The translations under genes and the position numbers were made by a program. This document shows, in pieces, positions 9,201 through 17,428 of a stretch of 64,000 nt of DNA (position 1 is the stretch's first letter; each line of letters begins with the position of its first letter). The notes beneath the pieces were generated by a model. That model was not told the DNA's origin and did not search any database. It saw only the letters and a list, made by a program, of their open reading frames with translations. Source of the DNA: PALSA-243 sp049522755 (GTDB lineage Bacteria > Acidobacteriota > Terriglobia > Bryobacterales > Bryobacteraceae); contig JBEKNN010000008.1 of the NCBI GenBank assembly GCA_049522755.1, positions 13,017-77,016 on the forward strand. The letters run 5' to 3'.

Positions 9201-9399
9201 TGAGCGTGATGCCGTCGAGATGGAGCGAAGCATCCACGGGGCCGCGGTCGAACTCGGGCCGCGCGCGGGGGTTGGAATTGCCCGTGAGCACCACGAGGCT
9301 GCGCGGATTAATGGCGCCGGCGATGCGGTCCTGCTGGGCGAAGAGAGACGGAAGGTTTACCGAGAGACCCAGGAGCAGGCAGCTTGCGATTGTGCGCAT
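6298..9399 (-). CDS. Secreted S53 (sedolisin/kumamolisin-like) protein with Solibacter-type C-terminal domain, catalytic Ser replaced
   Basis: A 1033-residue exported protein. Order: signal peptide (residues 1-22, ending FAQQ), pro-kumamolisin activation domain (about 40-195), S53 catalytic domain (about 215-600), beta-rich middle, and a TIGR03437-like Solibacter C-terminal domain from about residue 820. The catalytic Glu and Asp are kept (E286, D290 in LEIDLDLEW), as is the oxyanion Asp (D366 in SGDQGA). The calcium-site region FHDIASGSN and GPGYDEVTGLGSLD is present. The nucleophile motif, usually GGTS, reads GGTAAS here, so the serine is Ala503. The protein may be a non-catalytic binder, or use a shifted serine (S505), which would be unusual. 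It starts at 9399 on the minus strand and ends 4 nt from the M56 tail, convergent. Confidence 0.88.
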   Translation of the reverse strand: MRTIASCLLLGLSVNLPSLFAQQDRIAGAINPRSLVVLTGNSNPRARPEFDRGPVDASLHLDGITLNFKPTAAQRSALQLLLQQQQNPASANYHRWLQPEQFADRFGLSAADLAKVAAWAESQGFRVEYQAHTRTFLRLSGSAAQVQNAFHLQLRRYQVDGETHFANAADPSIPAALEPLVSAIRGLDDFYPKPPHRIALPKPDYTEPNGTTHLLVPADLWTIYDMNPLLNAGYNGTGQKLVVVGQSNIDLTDDRLFRSSLGLPANDPQIMLGGSDPGTVASQQLEIDLDLEWAGGIAPDATIIYVYTTSADVAVQYAVDKNLAPVIASSYTECEQLVMGSAVAAVETLAQMANAMGITWVAASGDQGAAACDTAPGVTTAINGLAVNVPASVPEVTGVGGTTFTDVAAGYWNLNNNPVTDASALGYIPEVAWNDTAVAGQLNASGGGASALYPKPSWQTGLGVPNDGARDVPDLAFAASPNHDGYVYVYQGAVQSQATGGTAASTAVFAGMLALLNDYLVGNHLQATAGLGNINPTLYRLSHSSATAFHDIASGSNIVPCALNTPDCTNSNMGWMAGPGYDEVTGLGSLDLANLASRWSTPAGAALTFTAAPSIMIENPGISNCAFAQYLTLQETNGYAVDLTNASYTSSILNLFGSVRVPPFGSLSALLCWPASTPPGSATLETDGTDSLGNAIAAKTSIGFQGPTLSAGVLAASPTALTLSAAASQSASGNITLTVPPQQQWTVTANPSGQESAWLVISPHAGAGPAQIAVTASAASLANGAYSASLVFQSPGTSPQYVIATVVFTVGASPLVKISGVSNAASGQPVAAPGMYLSVYGSALAPPGTNLTSSTSPLLLSLAGVSATINGIPAAVEYASPGQVNVLMPLETPAGQAVLGLNNNGQAASYLFPVSLAAPGIFVDGNGLLAGAENGVRGSEIAFYITGQGDVSPAIASNTPVAPPATAPKPLLPVSVTIGGVPATVVYSNLAYYYEGLTQINVIVPTSLTTGSQPVVVTVGGVASPAALLNVTN

Positions 9400-9562
9400 T
9401 TCTATAAGCCCGAATGCGGTATCTTATCGCACTTGAGGGGAGCATTTTGGGTGGCGAAATGCGGGGAAACGTACTGCGGAGCACGTATTGCAAGAGGCTG
9501 GCCGCGGCTCGGAGATGGAACACTTTTCCGGGACGGTTGGCGCTCGGGAGTGGACGGGGGAC

Positions 9563-9587
9563 GACAGGCCGGGAGGCCTGTCCCACA
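9563..9587. repeat. Palindromic hairpin element with CCCAC tail
   Basis: Arms GACAGGCC and GGCCTGTC enclose a 4-nt loop GGGA and are followed by CCCAC. The same design, with other arm sequences, recurs at 14482-14523 and 35525-35549, and the same arms form the hairpin behind recR at 26333-26352. Confidence 0.7.
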
Positions 9588-9699
9588 GTGTCCGGAAATG
9601 GGACTGGGGTCGTTTGGTAAAACGAGGTTAGCTGGCCGGCTGGTGGCCGCGACAGGCGGACTCCCTCGATAGCGATCGTGGTTTATGTATTGCAAGAGC

Positions 9700-9951
9700 C
9701 ATGGAATGAGTAACTTAGATAGCGCCGATGATGATGGCTGCCGACGGACCGGCGCGGAAGTGGCTGGGTTCGCCCGCACCGGTCTCCGTCGATTTTTATT
9801 CGATTGTCAAAGAGCTGAGGCGCGGCGAACGGCTGATCGGAGAGGAGCCGCGGGCGCATCCCGGTGAAGAAAGAGGGGCCCTGATTCAAGTATACAGGAC
9901 AGGAAAAAGCGGTTTGGCAGTTTTCGTATTGTTTTCATTGAGATAGAGGCT
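9700..9951 (+). repeat. Dispersed non-coding repeat, copy 1
   Basis: About 250 bp that aligns by eye, roughly three quarters identical, with 35865-36127 in the same orientation. Shared landmarks are ATGGAATGAG at the left end, CGATTTTTATTC, GGAGAGGAGCCGCGGGCG, AGTATACAGGA and the right end GTATTGTTTTCAT. Neither copy encodes a plausible protein. It could be a degraded mobile element or a conserved non-coding element. Confidence 0.7.
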
Positions 9952-10165
9952 GTGACCGATAAAACGTTCCGTTGGGTATCCGTGAGGGCCTGCTGGCGCT
10001 ACGAGGCGTCAACTTGGTTCCAGTTGGCGCGGATAGCCACCTATTGGAAGCTATCTCATGGAAGGCCGACCGGTCGCGGTTATTCCTCGTCGCCGCGCCG
10101 GGCGTCGCTTGACGTTCACGTTGGCGCGTAACAGCGCGGGTGGTAGCTCCAGCGGCCAGCCGGCG

Positions 10166-10363
10166 CTAGCTTGAATTCTTCGAAAACTGCTTTCGGAACA
10201 TGGCGATGTCCTCATGGGAAGGAGGCCAGTTCGTGTCGCATGTATTACAGTGGAACACCAACCCTCCGGATTTCAGCGCTTCTTCGAATTGTTGCTGGCT
10301 GAATGTAACCGTCTGGTCGTGGTCGTTCGGACAAACAATTTCGAAATCAATGCGGTCGCTCAT
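10166..10363 (-). CDS. Small hypothetical protein with zinc-ribbon-like cysteines
   Basis: A 65-residue soluble protein. The sequence holds CPNDHD near the N-terminus and HCNTCDTNW near residue 38, spaced like a short zinc-binding ribbon. The intervening SQQQFEEALKSG segment resembles a helix. A strong Shine-Dalgarno (AGGAGG, complement of 10367-10372) lies 3 nt before the ATG, which supports real translation. No family name is recognised. Its neighbour at 10578-11102, on the other strand, also ends in a cysteine-pair module, but a link is not shown. Confidence 0.6.
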   Translation of the reverse strand: MSDRIDFEIVCPNDHDQTVTFSQQQFEEALKSGGLVFHCNTCDTNWPPSHEDIAMFRKQFSKNSS

Positions 10364-10577
10364 GAGCCTCCTGCTGACCGGGCGATCTGCTGCTGCGCCC
10401 GCCTCCTACATCTTCGCAAATGTCTCCTGCCCCGACCGTCGCCTGGGGGCGCTGGCCGGCGGAACGCCCGTTGCCTAATCGGCGGCCAGGGGGGCCAGCG
10501 CTTCGGACGCCTTCGGTGATCGGAAACACGCGGCGGCGCGCCGCCTGCCGCGAACTATTTGATAAAGTAAGAAGCCT

Positions 10578-11102
10578 ATGATGGCAAGCACTGGAGATCA
10601 TTTTACTTTTCGATTTGAACGTGATGACGATATAGTCCACAGATTCCTAAACACGGCGGAACGGGGACGGGTCGTTCAATGGCAACCCGCCAATACGGAT
10701 TGGAGCATAGAACTGCACGGCGGCCACCTGACAGGAGAGCCCTTCTATATCCGGCTGGATGGAAATGACGACCGCTCGAATGTTCCGAAGGTAGACACGC
10801 TAGGCCTCACTGCGGCTCACTATAACGGCATGGGTAACATCGCCAATTACCAGAAGCTGCGCGTGGACTTAAGCGAAACCCAGATCGATGCGCTGTTGTT
10901 GTTCATCCGCCAGAACTGGAACACTTTGTCGCTTATCGCGCATCGATACGCGAACCGGCTAACCGCCCCGCCAGACCCGCCCCAACCGACCGCTCAGCCA
11001 ACCACGAAGAAGTGCACCACGCCGCGATGCACGGGCACCGTGCCGATTTACCCGAACGGCGGCAAGAAGGCCGCTTGTAGCGTGTGTTACAAGTATCAGT
11101 AA
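10578..11102 (+). CDS. Hypothetical protein with C-terminal cysteine-knuckle module
   Basis: A 174-residue protein with no transmembrane segment. The N-terminal 130 residues (FTFRFERDDDIVHRFL, then a TDWSIELHGGHLTGEPFYI strand-rich stretch) match nothing I can name. After a proline-rich linker the last 30 residues hold CTTPRC and CSVC, a C-x4-C ... C-x2-C arrangement suggesting one zinc site that could bind nucleic acid or protein. Two adjacent ATGs (10578 and 10581) are possible starts. Confidence 0.55.
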   Translation: MMASTGDHFTFRFERDDDIVHRFLNTAERGRVVQWQPANTDWSIELHGGHLTGEPFYIRLDGNDDRSNVPKVDTLGLTAAHYNGMGNIANYQKLRVDLSETQIDALLLFIRQNWNTLSLIAHRYANRLTAPPDPPQPTAQPTTKKCTTPRCTGTVPIYPNGGKKAACSVCYKYQ

Positions 11103-11490
11103 ATCGTAGCTCGTTGGCAGCTTAAGAATTCCGCGGCCGAGTTCGGCGGTATTCACCACCGTGACGCTGGTAGGTCGAATGTTCGGCCTAACAGCTTTGT
11201 CAAACTCAAGGCATCGCACAGCTCCACTGGAGACGCAGGCAGCCGTTTGTCGGCGGCAGAAGGCGAAGCTCTCAATTCCGAGGCCGTGACGCAGCGCTCT
11301 CCCATGCGCCTTGTGTCCCTTGTGTCGCATGGCGGCATGCGCTTGCAACGCGGCCTGGATTGCCGCGAAGACGCCTGAGAACACTGGCCGGTTTCGTGAC
11401 TCCGCATCCCACGGGCGAACACTGCACGTGGCGGAACATCCCGGTTAATCAACATCACGGCTTGGCATTTCGCTTGCCAATACGCGCTGC
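11103..11490. other. Intergenic region, nothing recognised
   Basis: Roughly 390 bp between the hypothetical gene and the ADOP permease. No convincing ORF, promoter or RNA structure was found; the open frames on the minus strand have low-complexity, shadow-like composition. Confidence 0.4.
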
Positions 11491-14034
11491 ATGATGGAAT
11501 CGTTGTGGCAGGACATTCGACTGGGAATCCGTGGGCTGGCGAAAAGCCCGGGGTTCACGTCAATCGCGGTCTTGACGCTGGCGCTCGGCATCGGCGCCAA
11601 CACCGCCATGTTCACGGTTCTCCATGCGGTGCTGCTGCGCACGCTGCCGGCCTATGATCCGCAGCGGCTGGCGATGCTTTCCGACCCCGAATCGCATGGA
11701 ATCGGCGTGGGAGACGGCTCCGGGAAACGTTCTCTGTACGCCTGGTCCGAGTTCGAGGATCTGCGCGATCGAAACGAAGTCTTTTCCGGCATCTGCGCGG
11801 TCGATAGCCACGTGCGCAGGCTGGATGTCGCGGTGGAAGGGCCGGCCGCAACCGGGGAGCCCGAGCAGGCCGACGTCAGCCTGGTCAGCGGCGATTATTT
11901 CCGGGTTCTGGGCATCCGCGCCGCCGCGGGCCGCACCTTCACTGCCGAGGTGGATAAGGTGCAGCACGCGAATCCCGTTGCCGTGCTCAGCTATGGCTAC
12001 TGGAAGAGCCGCTTCGCGCTCGATCCGTACATTCTCGGCCATCAGCTTCGCATCCGGCGGACCATGTTCGACATTGTCGGCGTGGCGCAGCCGGGATACA
12101 TGGGTGAGACGGTCGGCGCCGCGACCGACATCTGGGTTCCCCTGACCATGCAGAACGAAGTATTCCCCGCGTGGCAGAGCTTCCTCGACAAGCCGCAGGA
12201 TCCGCTTGAAAAAGTTCTCTGGCTGCAGATCATCGCCCGGCTGAAGCCTGGCATCACGCTGGCGCAGGCGCAATCCGCCATCAATCTCACTTCGCGCCGG
12301 ATACGCGAGACTGAAGCGGCCGGCATGGCGGCCGACCGGAGGCGCGAGTACCTGGATTCCAAGATCAACCTTTCCAACGGCAGCCGCGGAGCGAACTACC
12401 TGAGCGACACGGTGGGCGACCCGCTGAAGATTCTCATGGCCGTGGTGGGCCTGGTGCTGCTGATCGCGTGCGCCAACGTCGCCAACCTGGTTCTGGCGCG
12501 CGGCGCTTCCCGGCAGAGGGAGATCGCCGTGCGCCTGGCGTTGGGCGCGGGCCGGCGGCGCCTGCTGCAGCAACTCCTCACGGAAAGCGTGCTGCTCGCA
12601 GTTACCGGCGGGGCGCTCGGCGTCCTCTTGGCGCAGTGGGCCGACTCGGTGCTGGTCCGGATGGTCTCTACTCCCTCCAACCCCGTGCTGCTCGACCTGA
12701 ATCCCGATGCCGGAATACTCGCCTTCACGCTGGCGGTCTCGCTGCTCACGGGAATTCTGTTTGGCCTCGCGCCGGGTCTTCGCGCCGCGCGTCTCGATCT
12801 CAACACCGTCATGAAGAGCGGGACCAGAGGCGTGGCCCGCAGCGGGCGCATGCCCGGGGGCAGAATACTGGTTGCCGGGCAGATTGCCCTGTCGCTTTCC
12901 GTGCTGATCGTGGCGGGATTATTTCTGCGCAGTTTCACCAAACTGGCGGGCCTCGATCCGGGTTTCGACCATGACCACATTCTGCAGTTCGATATCGGCT
13001 TCCTGGAGTCGAGCGGCTATAAAGGCGCGGCCATCCACCAGGTCCACGAAGATTTGCTCGCGCGCCTGCGGGACATTCCGCATGTGAAAGGCGCGACGCT
13101 CGCCTTCATGGGGCTGTTTGCAGGCAATGACACCGGGCGCCAGATCTCGACCGACGGTTCCACGCCGAAGACGGACGAGCAGTTTCGGGTCAGGACCGAC
13201 CTGGTTCCTGCCGGCCATTTTGCGGCCATCGGACAGCCGCTTCTGATGGGACGGGAATTGGCCAGCGGCGATGAAGGCACTCCGCGGCTCGCCGGCGTCA
13301 TCAATCGGACGCTGGCCCGGAAATTCTTCCCCAACGCCAATCCCATCGGCAAGCAGATTCGGTTCGACCACGACCACCCGCAGCAGTTTGTGGTGGTGGG
13401 AGTGGTTGCCGATTCGAAACATAACAGCCTCCGCGAGGCCGCGATGCCCGAGTTCTGGCTGCCATTCTTCCAGGCAAAGGAAGACGACGAGCCGTCGTTT
13501 TGTTCCTTCCAGGTGCGTTACGACGGAGATAAGGCGGCCGTCGCCGCCGGCATTCGTACCGCTGTCAAACAAGCTGCGCGCGACGTTCCGCCGGTCATCA
13601 TTCGCCCGATGAACGACCTGATGGGCGAGACCCTGACTGTGGCACGGCTCATCACCCGACTCTCCAGCTTCTTCGGACTGCTGGCGCTCACGCTGGCATC
13701 CATCGGACTCTACGGCGTGATGGCATACAACGTAACCGCGAAGACCAACGAAATCGGAATTCGCGCCGCGCTGGGCGCGCAGCCGCGCGACATCCTGCGC
13801 ACCGTGATGCGCGAGACGCTGCTGCTGGTCGGGATCGGCGTAGCGCTTGGCCTGCCGTCGATTCTGGCCGCCAAGGTGTGGCTCTCGAGCCAACTGTTCG
13901 GGTTGACGGCGCTCGACCCGGTGGCGATCGGCGTGTCCGTGCTGGCGCTGGGCGCGGTGACCGCGCTCGCGGGATACATTCCCGCGCGGTGGGCATCGCG
14001 CGTGGACCCCATGGTCGCGCTGCACTACGAGTGA
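11491..14034 (+). CDS. ADOP-type ABC transporter permease (FtsX/MacB family)
   Basis: An 847-residue inner-membrane protein made of two tandem MacB-PCD plus FtsX units, the acidobacterial duplicated orphan permease layout. The first helix is preceded by LGIRGLAKSPGFTSIAVLTL and followed by ALGIGANTAMF. FtsX cores occur near residues 310-440 (ANVANLVLARGASRQREIAV, then RLALGAGRRRLLQQLLTES) and again at the C-terminus (GIRAALGAQPRDILRTV). It ends DPMVALHYE, the usual terminal pattern. It lacks the soluble N-terminal helix domain seen in the 60438 paralogue. No ABC ATPase gene is adjacent, as is typical of this family. Substrate and partner are unknown. Confidence 0.9.
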   Translation: MMESLWQDIRLGIRGLAKSPGFTSIAVLTLALGIGANTAMFTVLHAVLLRTLPAYDPQRLAMLSDPESHGIGVGDGSGKRSLYAWSEFEDLRDRNEVFSGICAVDSHVRRLDVAVEGPAATGEPEQADVSLVSGDYFRVLGIRAAAGRTFTAEVDKVQHANPVAVLSYGYWKSRFALDPYILGHQLRIRRTMFDIVGVAQPGYMGETVGAATDIWVPLTMQNEVFPAWQSFLDKPQDPLEKVLWLQIIARLKPGITLAQAQSAINLTSRRIRETEAAGMAADRRREYLDSKINLSNGSRGANYLSDTVGDPLKILMAVVGLVLLIACANVANLVLARGASRQREIAVRLALGAGRRRLLQQLLTESVLLAVTGGALGVLLAQWADSVLVRMVSTPSNPVLLDLNPDAGILAFTLAVSLLTGILFGLAPGLRAARLDLNTVMKSGTRGVARSGRMPGGRILVAGQIALSLSVLIVAGLFLRSFTKLAGLDPGFDHDHILQFDIGFLESSGYKGAAIHQVHEDLLARLRDIPHVKGATLAFMGLFAGNDTGRQISTDGSTPKTDEQFRVRTDLVPAGHFAAIGQPLLMGRELASGDEGTPRLAGVINRTLARKFFPNANPIGKQIRFDHDHPQQFVVVGVVADSKHNSLREAAMPEFWLPFFQAKEDDEPSFCSFQVRYDGDKAAVAAGIRTAVKQAARDVPPVIIRPMNDLMGETLTVARLITRLSSFFGLLALTLASIGLYGVMAYNVTAKTNEIGIRAALGAQPRDILRTVMRETLLLVGIGVALGLPSILAAKVWLSSQLFGLTALDPVAIGVSVLALGAVTALAGYIPARWASRVDPMVALHYE

Positions 14035-14240
14035 GCGGATCTCCTCGCTTCGCGCCGGCGCAGTTCCGCAGCGGCCAGCTTGTGGCGCGCAGGCACAGCG
14101 TCTGGAGGTTGGCGAGATCGCATTTGGGGCCTTCCGGCACAGGCGCGATGTGTCCGGCATCCCATTAGTGGCGACGGCTACCGCCCCAATCTTTTTCGAA
14201 TTGGCGGCGCGCGCGGTCATCCAGTTTGCGCTTGTCGCGG
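14025..14240 (-). pseudogene. HNH endonuclease relic
   Basis: Read on the minus strand from 14239, the sequence gives RDKRKLDDRARRQFEKDWGG, a TAA stop, then HIAPVPEGPKCDLANLQTLC, and after one lost base HKLAAAELRRREARRSAHS ending at 14025. The H-P-V-x-E-G, C-D-L-x-N-L-Q-T-L-C and H-K pattern is the core of an HNH nuclease. The internal stop and the frame change show it is dead. Its last codons overlap the 3' end of the permease gene on the other strand. Confidence 0.6.
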
Positions 14241-14740
14241 CGCAGGCCAGGCGCTCGGCGCGCACCAGATCGTGGACCTCGCTATGGAGGACATCGGCCA
14301 GTTCGTCAGAGGAACCAATCGCGAGGGAGTGATTGACGAAGGATTCGATGGTTCGCCCGGAGCGCGGCCTGATTGCAGCGAACTGGTTCCCAGGCTGCCC
14401 CCTGGTCCGCTCCCTGGTCCGCGCGGGCCCCCCTGAACGGCTCTTCGCCCGACCAAACAGCATCATGTAATCCCTGAGAGAGGCCGACGAGGGCGTCGGC
14501 CGCGGACCAGGGGGTCCGCCCCACAGTTTGTGCGGAATTCCCGGTTCCGGATAAAGTAGGTGACAATCTGCTCCATGAAGGGAGGCCGCTTAAAGACGCC
14601 GCAGCCCACGGGGCCGCGCCACTGTGGGCGGATGTGGCGATAATGGAGGGAATCTGGCGCAATCCGCTATGAAAGCGGTGGCCTTGACGTCAGGTAGGTA
14701 CGGGCGGCGCCCACCGATGGGCCGCGCCGCAGAGGATTAA
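14241..14740. other. Intergenic region with hairpin pair; otherwise nothing recognised
   Basis: Between the HNH relic and the next permease. The only structured feature is the double hairpin at 14482-14523. An AGAGGA Shine-Dalgarno (14730-14735) lies just before the ATG at 14741. Confidence 0.45.
14482..14523. repeat. Two back-to-back hairpins with AGGG loops and CCCAC tail
   Basis: First hairpin: arms GGCCGACG (14482-14489) and CGTCGGCC (14494-14501), loop AGGG. Second, directly abutting: arms GCGGACC (14502-14508) and GGTCCGC (14513-14519), loop AGGG. CCCAC follows (14519-14523). The same loop with unrelated arms argues that structure, not sequence, is kept. Confidence 0.7.
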
Positions 14741-15979
14741 ATGAGCACGCACGCTTCGTTTTGGGAAGCCGTCACTGGCGCGATCCAGTCGCTGCGCGGC
14801 AGCAAGCTGCGGAGCTTTCTGACGCTGCTCGGCATTATTCTGGCCACTACCACGCTGATCGCGGTGATGTCCGTGATTTCCGGCATGGACGTTTACATCG
14901 CGCACAACGTCTCCGACATGGGCGCCGACGGCTATCGAATCACGCGCATCGTCATGATGCAGTGGGACCCCAAGAAGTACCTCGAAATGCAGCGCCGCAA
15001 TCCGCAGCTCAAGCAGGACGAGTATGAGTTTCTGCGCGAGCACGCCAGGTACTCAAAGGATATCGGCGAAGTCTCCAGCCGCAGCGTGAACGTTCACAGC
15101 GGCAAGGAAGTGGCCGAAGGCGTCAACCTCATGGGCGCTTCGCCGAACATCGGCATCATTCTCGATTTCGACCCGGTAGAGGGTCGCTTCCTTACCGATA
15201 TTGAGAACCAGCGCCGCATGAACGCGGCCTTCATCGGGAACGACATCAAGACCAAGTTTTTTCCCAATAGCAACCCCATCGGCCAGACGCTCTCGCTCGA
15301 AGGGTTGCCATTCCAGGTGGTCGGCGTCGCCAAGGCCAAAGGGTCTGTGTTCGGCAACTCGCAGGACAACTTCATCATCATCCCCGCCGAAACCCTCTCC
15401 AAGATCTGGGGAGCGCACAACGGCATGGATTATTGCGCCACCGCGCTCGATCACGACCATCTGGGCCAGGCGCAGGACGAGGCCCGCATGCTGCTGCGCG
15501 CCTATCGCCATCTGGGCCCGAAAGACGACGATACTTTTTCCATGCTCACTTCGGACGCGCTGCTGACGTTCTGGAAACAGTTGACCGGCGCCATCGCCGC
15601 CACGGCCGTGGGCGTGGTGTCCGTATTTATGGTGGTGGGCGGCGTGGTGATCATGAACATCATGCTGGCAGTGGTCACGGAGCGGACGCACGAGATCGGC
15701 ATCCGCAAATCCGTGGGCGCGCGCAGCCGCGATATTCTCAACCAGTTTCTGGTGGAATCGGCGATGCTCGCGGGCATTGGCGGATTGATCGGCGTGACGG
15801 TAGCGTGGATTGTCGCGGTGCTGGTGCGGACCTTCACGCCCGTACCGATGTCGGTCCCGCTCACGGCGGTGATTCTGGGAGTGACGCTTTCGGCGGCGGT
15901 CGGTCTGTTCTTCGGAATCTATCCGGCGCAGCGCGCGGCGAGGCTCGATCCCATCGAAGCTTTGCGAGTGGAAAAATGA
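14741..15979 (+). CDS. MacB-type ABC transporter permease
   Basis: A 412-residue permease with an N-terminal helix (LRGSKLRSFLTLLGIILATT), a periplasmic MacB-PCD domain of about 230 residues and a C-terminal FtsX unit with three helices. The coupling-helix motif is THEIGIRKSVGARSRDILNQ, and it ends RAARLDPIEALRVEK. It forms a pair with the next gene; no ATP-binding subunit or membrane-fusion partner lies nearby, so the ATPase must be encoded elsewhere. Family members act in lipoprotein or peptide export, or in mechanotransmission. The substrate here is unknown. Confidence 0.88.
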   Translation: MSTHASFWEAVTGAIQSLRGSKLRSFLTLLGIILATTTLIAVMSVISGMDVYIAHNVSDMGADGYRITRIVMMQWDPKKYLEMQRRNPQLKQDEYEFLREHARYSKDIGEVSSRSVNVHSGKEVAEGVNLMGASPNIGIILDFDPVEGRFLTDIENQRRMNAAFIGNDIKTKFFPNSNPIGQTLSLEGLPFQVVGVAKAKGSVFGNSQDNFIIIPAETLSKIWGAHNGMDYCATALDHDHLGQAQDEARMLLRAYRHLGPKDDDTFSMLTSDALLTFWKQLTGAIAATAVGVVSVFMVVGGVVIMNIMLAVVTERTHEIGIRKSVGARSRDILNQFLVESAMLAGIGGLIGVTVAWIVAVLVRTFTPVPMSVPLTAVILGVTLSAAVGLFFGIYPAQRAARLDPIEALRVEK

Positions 15980-16025
15980 TCGCCTTACGGATGGAAAAAT
16001 GATCGCCTTACGGGTGGAAAGATGA
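15969..16025 (+). repeat. 23-bp tandem repeat bridging two permease genes
   Basis: Two full 23-bp units (15969-15991, 15992-16014; they differ only at the last base) and a partial third (16015-16025). Each unit contains GGAAAAATGA, so it repeats the stop/start context. The repeat restates the C-terminal tail of the first permease as short frames reading ALRMEK and ALRVER. The second permease start at 16022 lies in the partial unit. Confidence 0.8.
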
Positions 16026-17248
16026 CGTTCGCTTCCTTCGGGACGGGCGTTCAACTCGCATTGGCTACCACGCGCGAGCACAAACTGCGATCGTTCCTGA
16101 CGATACTCGGCGTGATCATCGGCACGGGCGCGGTGATCGGCGTCGGGTCCATCATTGCCGGGCTCGATGGAGCTATCAGCGGCTTGCTGCGCAGCTTTGG
16201 ACCAAATACCGTGATCGTCACCAAGACCACCGCCATGGGCAACGCCACTCGCGATGAGCGCCGCCGCCAGCCGCTGACGCTCGACGATGCGCGCGCCATC
16301 GAAGAGCGGAGTTTTTCGGTGCAGCATGTGAGTGCCTATCTCTTTCCCCCGAACGGCATTCACAGCGCGCGCTACAAGGGCAACGACGTTTACAACATTC
16401 AGCTGGCCGGTACTGAAGAGGGCTACGCTTACGGCGGGACCACCATGAAGTATGGCCGCTTTTTCACCGATCAGGAAAACCTGCATCACATGCCCATTGT
16501 GGTGGTGGGCGAGGACATCGCCAGGCAGCTATTGCCAGGCTCCGACCCGGTGGGGAAATTGATCGTGGTGGACGAGCATGAATTGCAGATTGTAGGCGTG
16601 ATGGACCGGCCGGCGGCGTCGCTGCCCGGGCAGGACGATACGCGCGTGCTGATTCCCTACTTCACCATGCGCAAGATTTTCCCCACGGCGCGCGAGCACA
16701 TGCTGATCGTGATCGCCTATTCGGGCATGATCGAGCAGGCGCAGGACGAAGTGCGCGCCTCGCTGCGCATCGCCCGCCACGTGCCGTTCAACGGAGCCGA
16801 TACGTTCTCGATCACCACGGCGGAGCAGATGATCGAGCAGTTCCACAGCGTCACGGCGATGGTGGCGCTGGTGATGATTATCCTGAGCTCGATCGGTCTG
16901 CTGGTGGGCGGGATCGGCGTGATGAACATCATGCTGGTGAGCGTTACCGAGCGAACCCGCGAGATCGGCATCCGCAAGGCGCTGGGAGCGCGCAAGAGCG
17001 ACATCATTGTGCAATTTCTGACGGAGGCGGTGGTGCTGACGGCGCTGGGCGGCTTAATCGGGCTGACCATAGGCTGGCTGATTTCCCGCGCGGCCGGTTT
17101 GATTTTCCCCACGCTGCCGACCGCGGTGCCGCTATGGGCGGCGATATCCGGGGTGGGCGTTTCCGTCGGTGTGGGATTGTTCTTCGGCATCTGGCCGGCT
17201 AATCGGGCGGCGCGCCTCGACCCGGTGGATGCACTGAGATATGAGTAA
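16022..17248 (+). CDS. MacB-type ABC transporter permease, second of pair
   Basis: A 408-residue paralogue of the preceding permease, with the same order: N-terminal helix (HKLRSFLTILGVIIGTGAVI), periplasmic MacB-PCD domain, FtsX unit with TREIGIRKALGARKSDIIVQ, and terminal ARLDPVDALRYE. The motif GVMNIMLVSVTERTREIGI is classic MacB. It starts 42 nt after the previous stop, within the 23-bp repeat; GGAAAG lies very close to the ATG, so translation may be coupled to the upstream gene. The two proteins probably form a heterodimeric permease. Confidence 0.9.
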   Translation: MTFASFGTGVQLALATTREHKLRSFLTILGVIIGTGAVIGVGSIIAGLDGAISGLLRSFGPNTVIVTKTTAMGNATRDERRRQPLTLDDARAIEERSFSVQHVSAYLFPPNGIHSARYKGNDVYNIQLAGTEEGYAYGGTTMKYGRFFTDQENLHHMPIVVVGEDIARQLLPGSDPVGKLIVVDEHELQIVGVMDRPAASLPGQDDTRVLIPYFTMRKIFPTAREHMLIVIAYSGMIEQAQDEVRASLRIARHVPFNGADTFSITTAEQMIEQFHSVTAMVALVMIILSSIGLLVGGIGVMNIMLVSVTERTREIGIRKALGARKSDIIVQFLTEAVVLTALGGLIGLTIGWLISRAAGLIFPTLPTAVPLWAAISGVGVSVGVGLFFGIWPANRAARLDPVDALRYE

Positions 17249-17428
17249 CGGCGGCGGTCTTGCCGCCGGATCGTGGGCGACTACCCGCGGGTGATCGGCG
17301 CCACATCGCAATCTAGGGCGACGTTCGGCTGTTTCGGCGTCGGCAAAATCTTGGAGGCTAGCCTAAAAGGCGGCGTCCTTGACGACAGTCCGCCGTGCAT
17401 GGCGCACTGCCGGCGCCGATAATGATGG

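Larger units (their letters stand above)
9400..10165. other. Intergenic region with two repeat elements and no credible gene
   Basis: About 765 bp without a coding signal that I can support. It holds a small hairpin element at 9563-9587 and one copy of a 250-bp dispersed repeat at 9700-9951, both listed separately. Short open frames here lack ribosome sites and family-like composition. Confidence 0.6.

Noticed and set aside
12919..14466. Minus-strand open frame of 515 codons across the ADOP gene and beyond
   Set aside because: Only its far end coincides with part of the HNH relic, which is treated separately; the rest is a shadow.
15053..16489. Minus-strand open frame of 478 codons across two permeases
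   Set aside because: Shadow; the two plus-strand permeases have complete family motifs.
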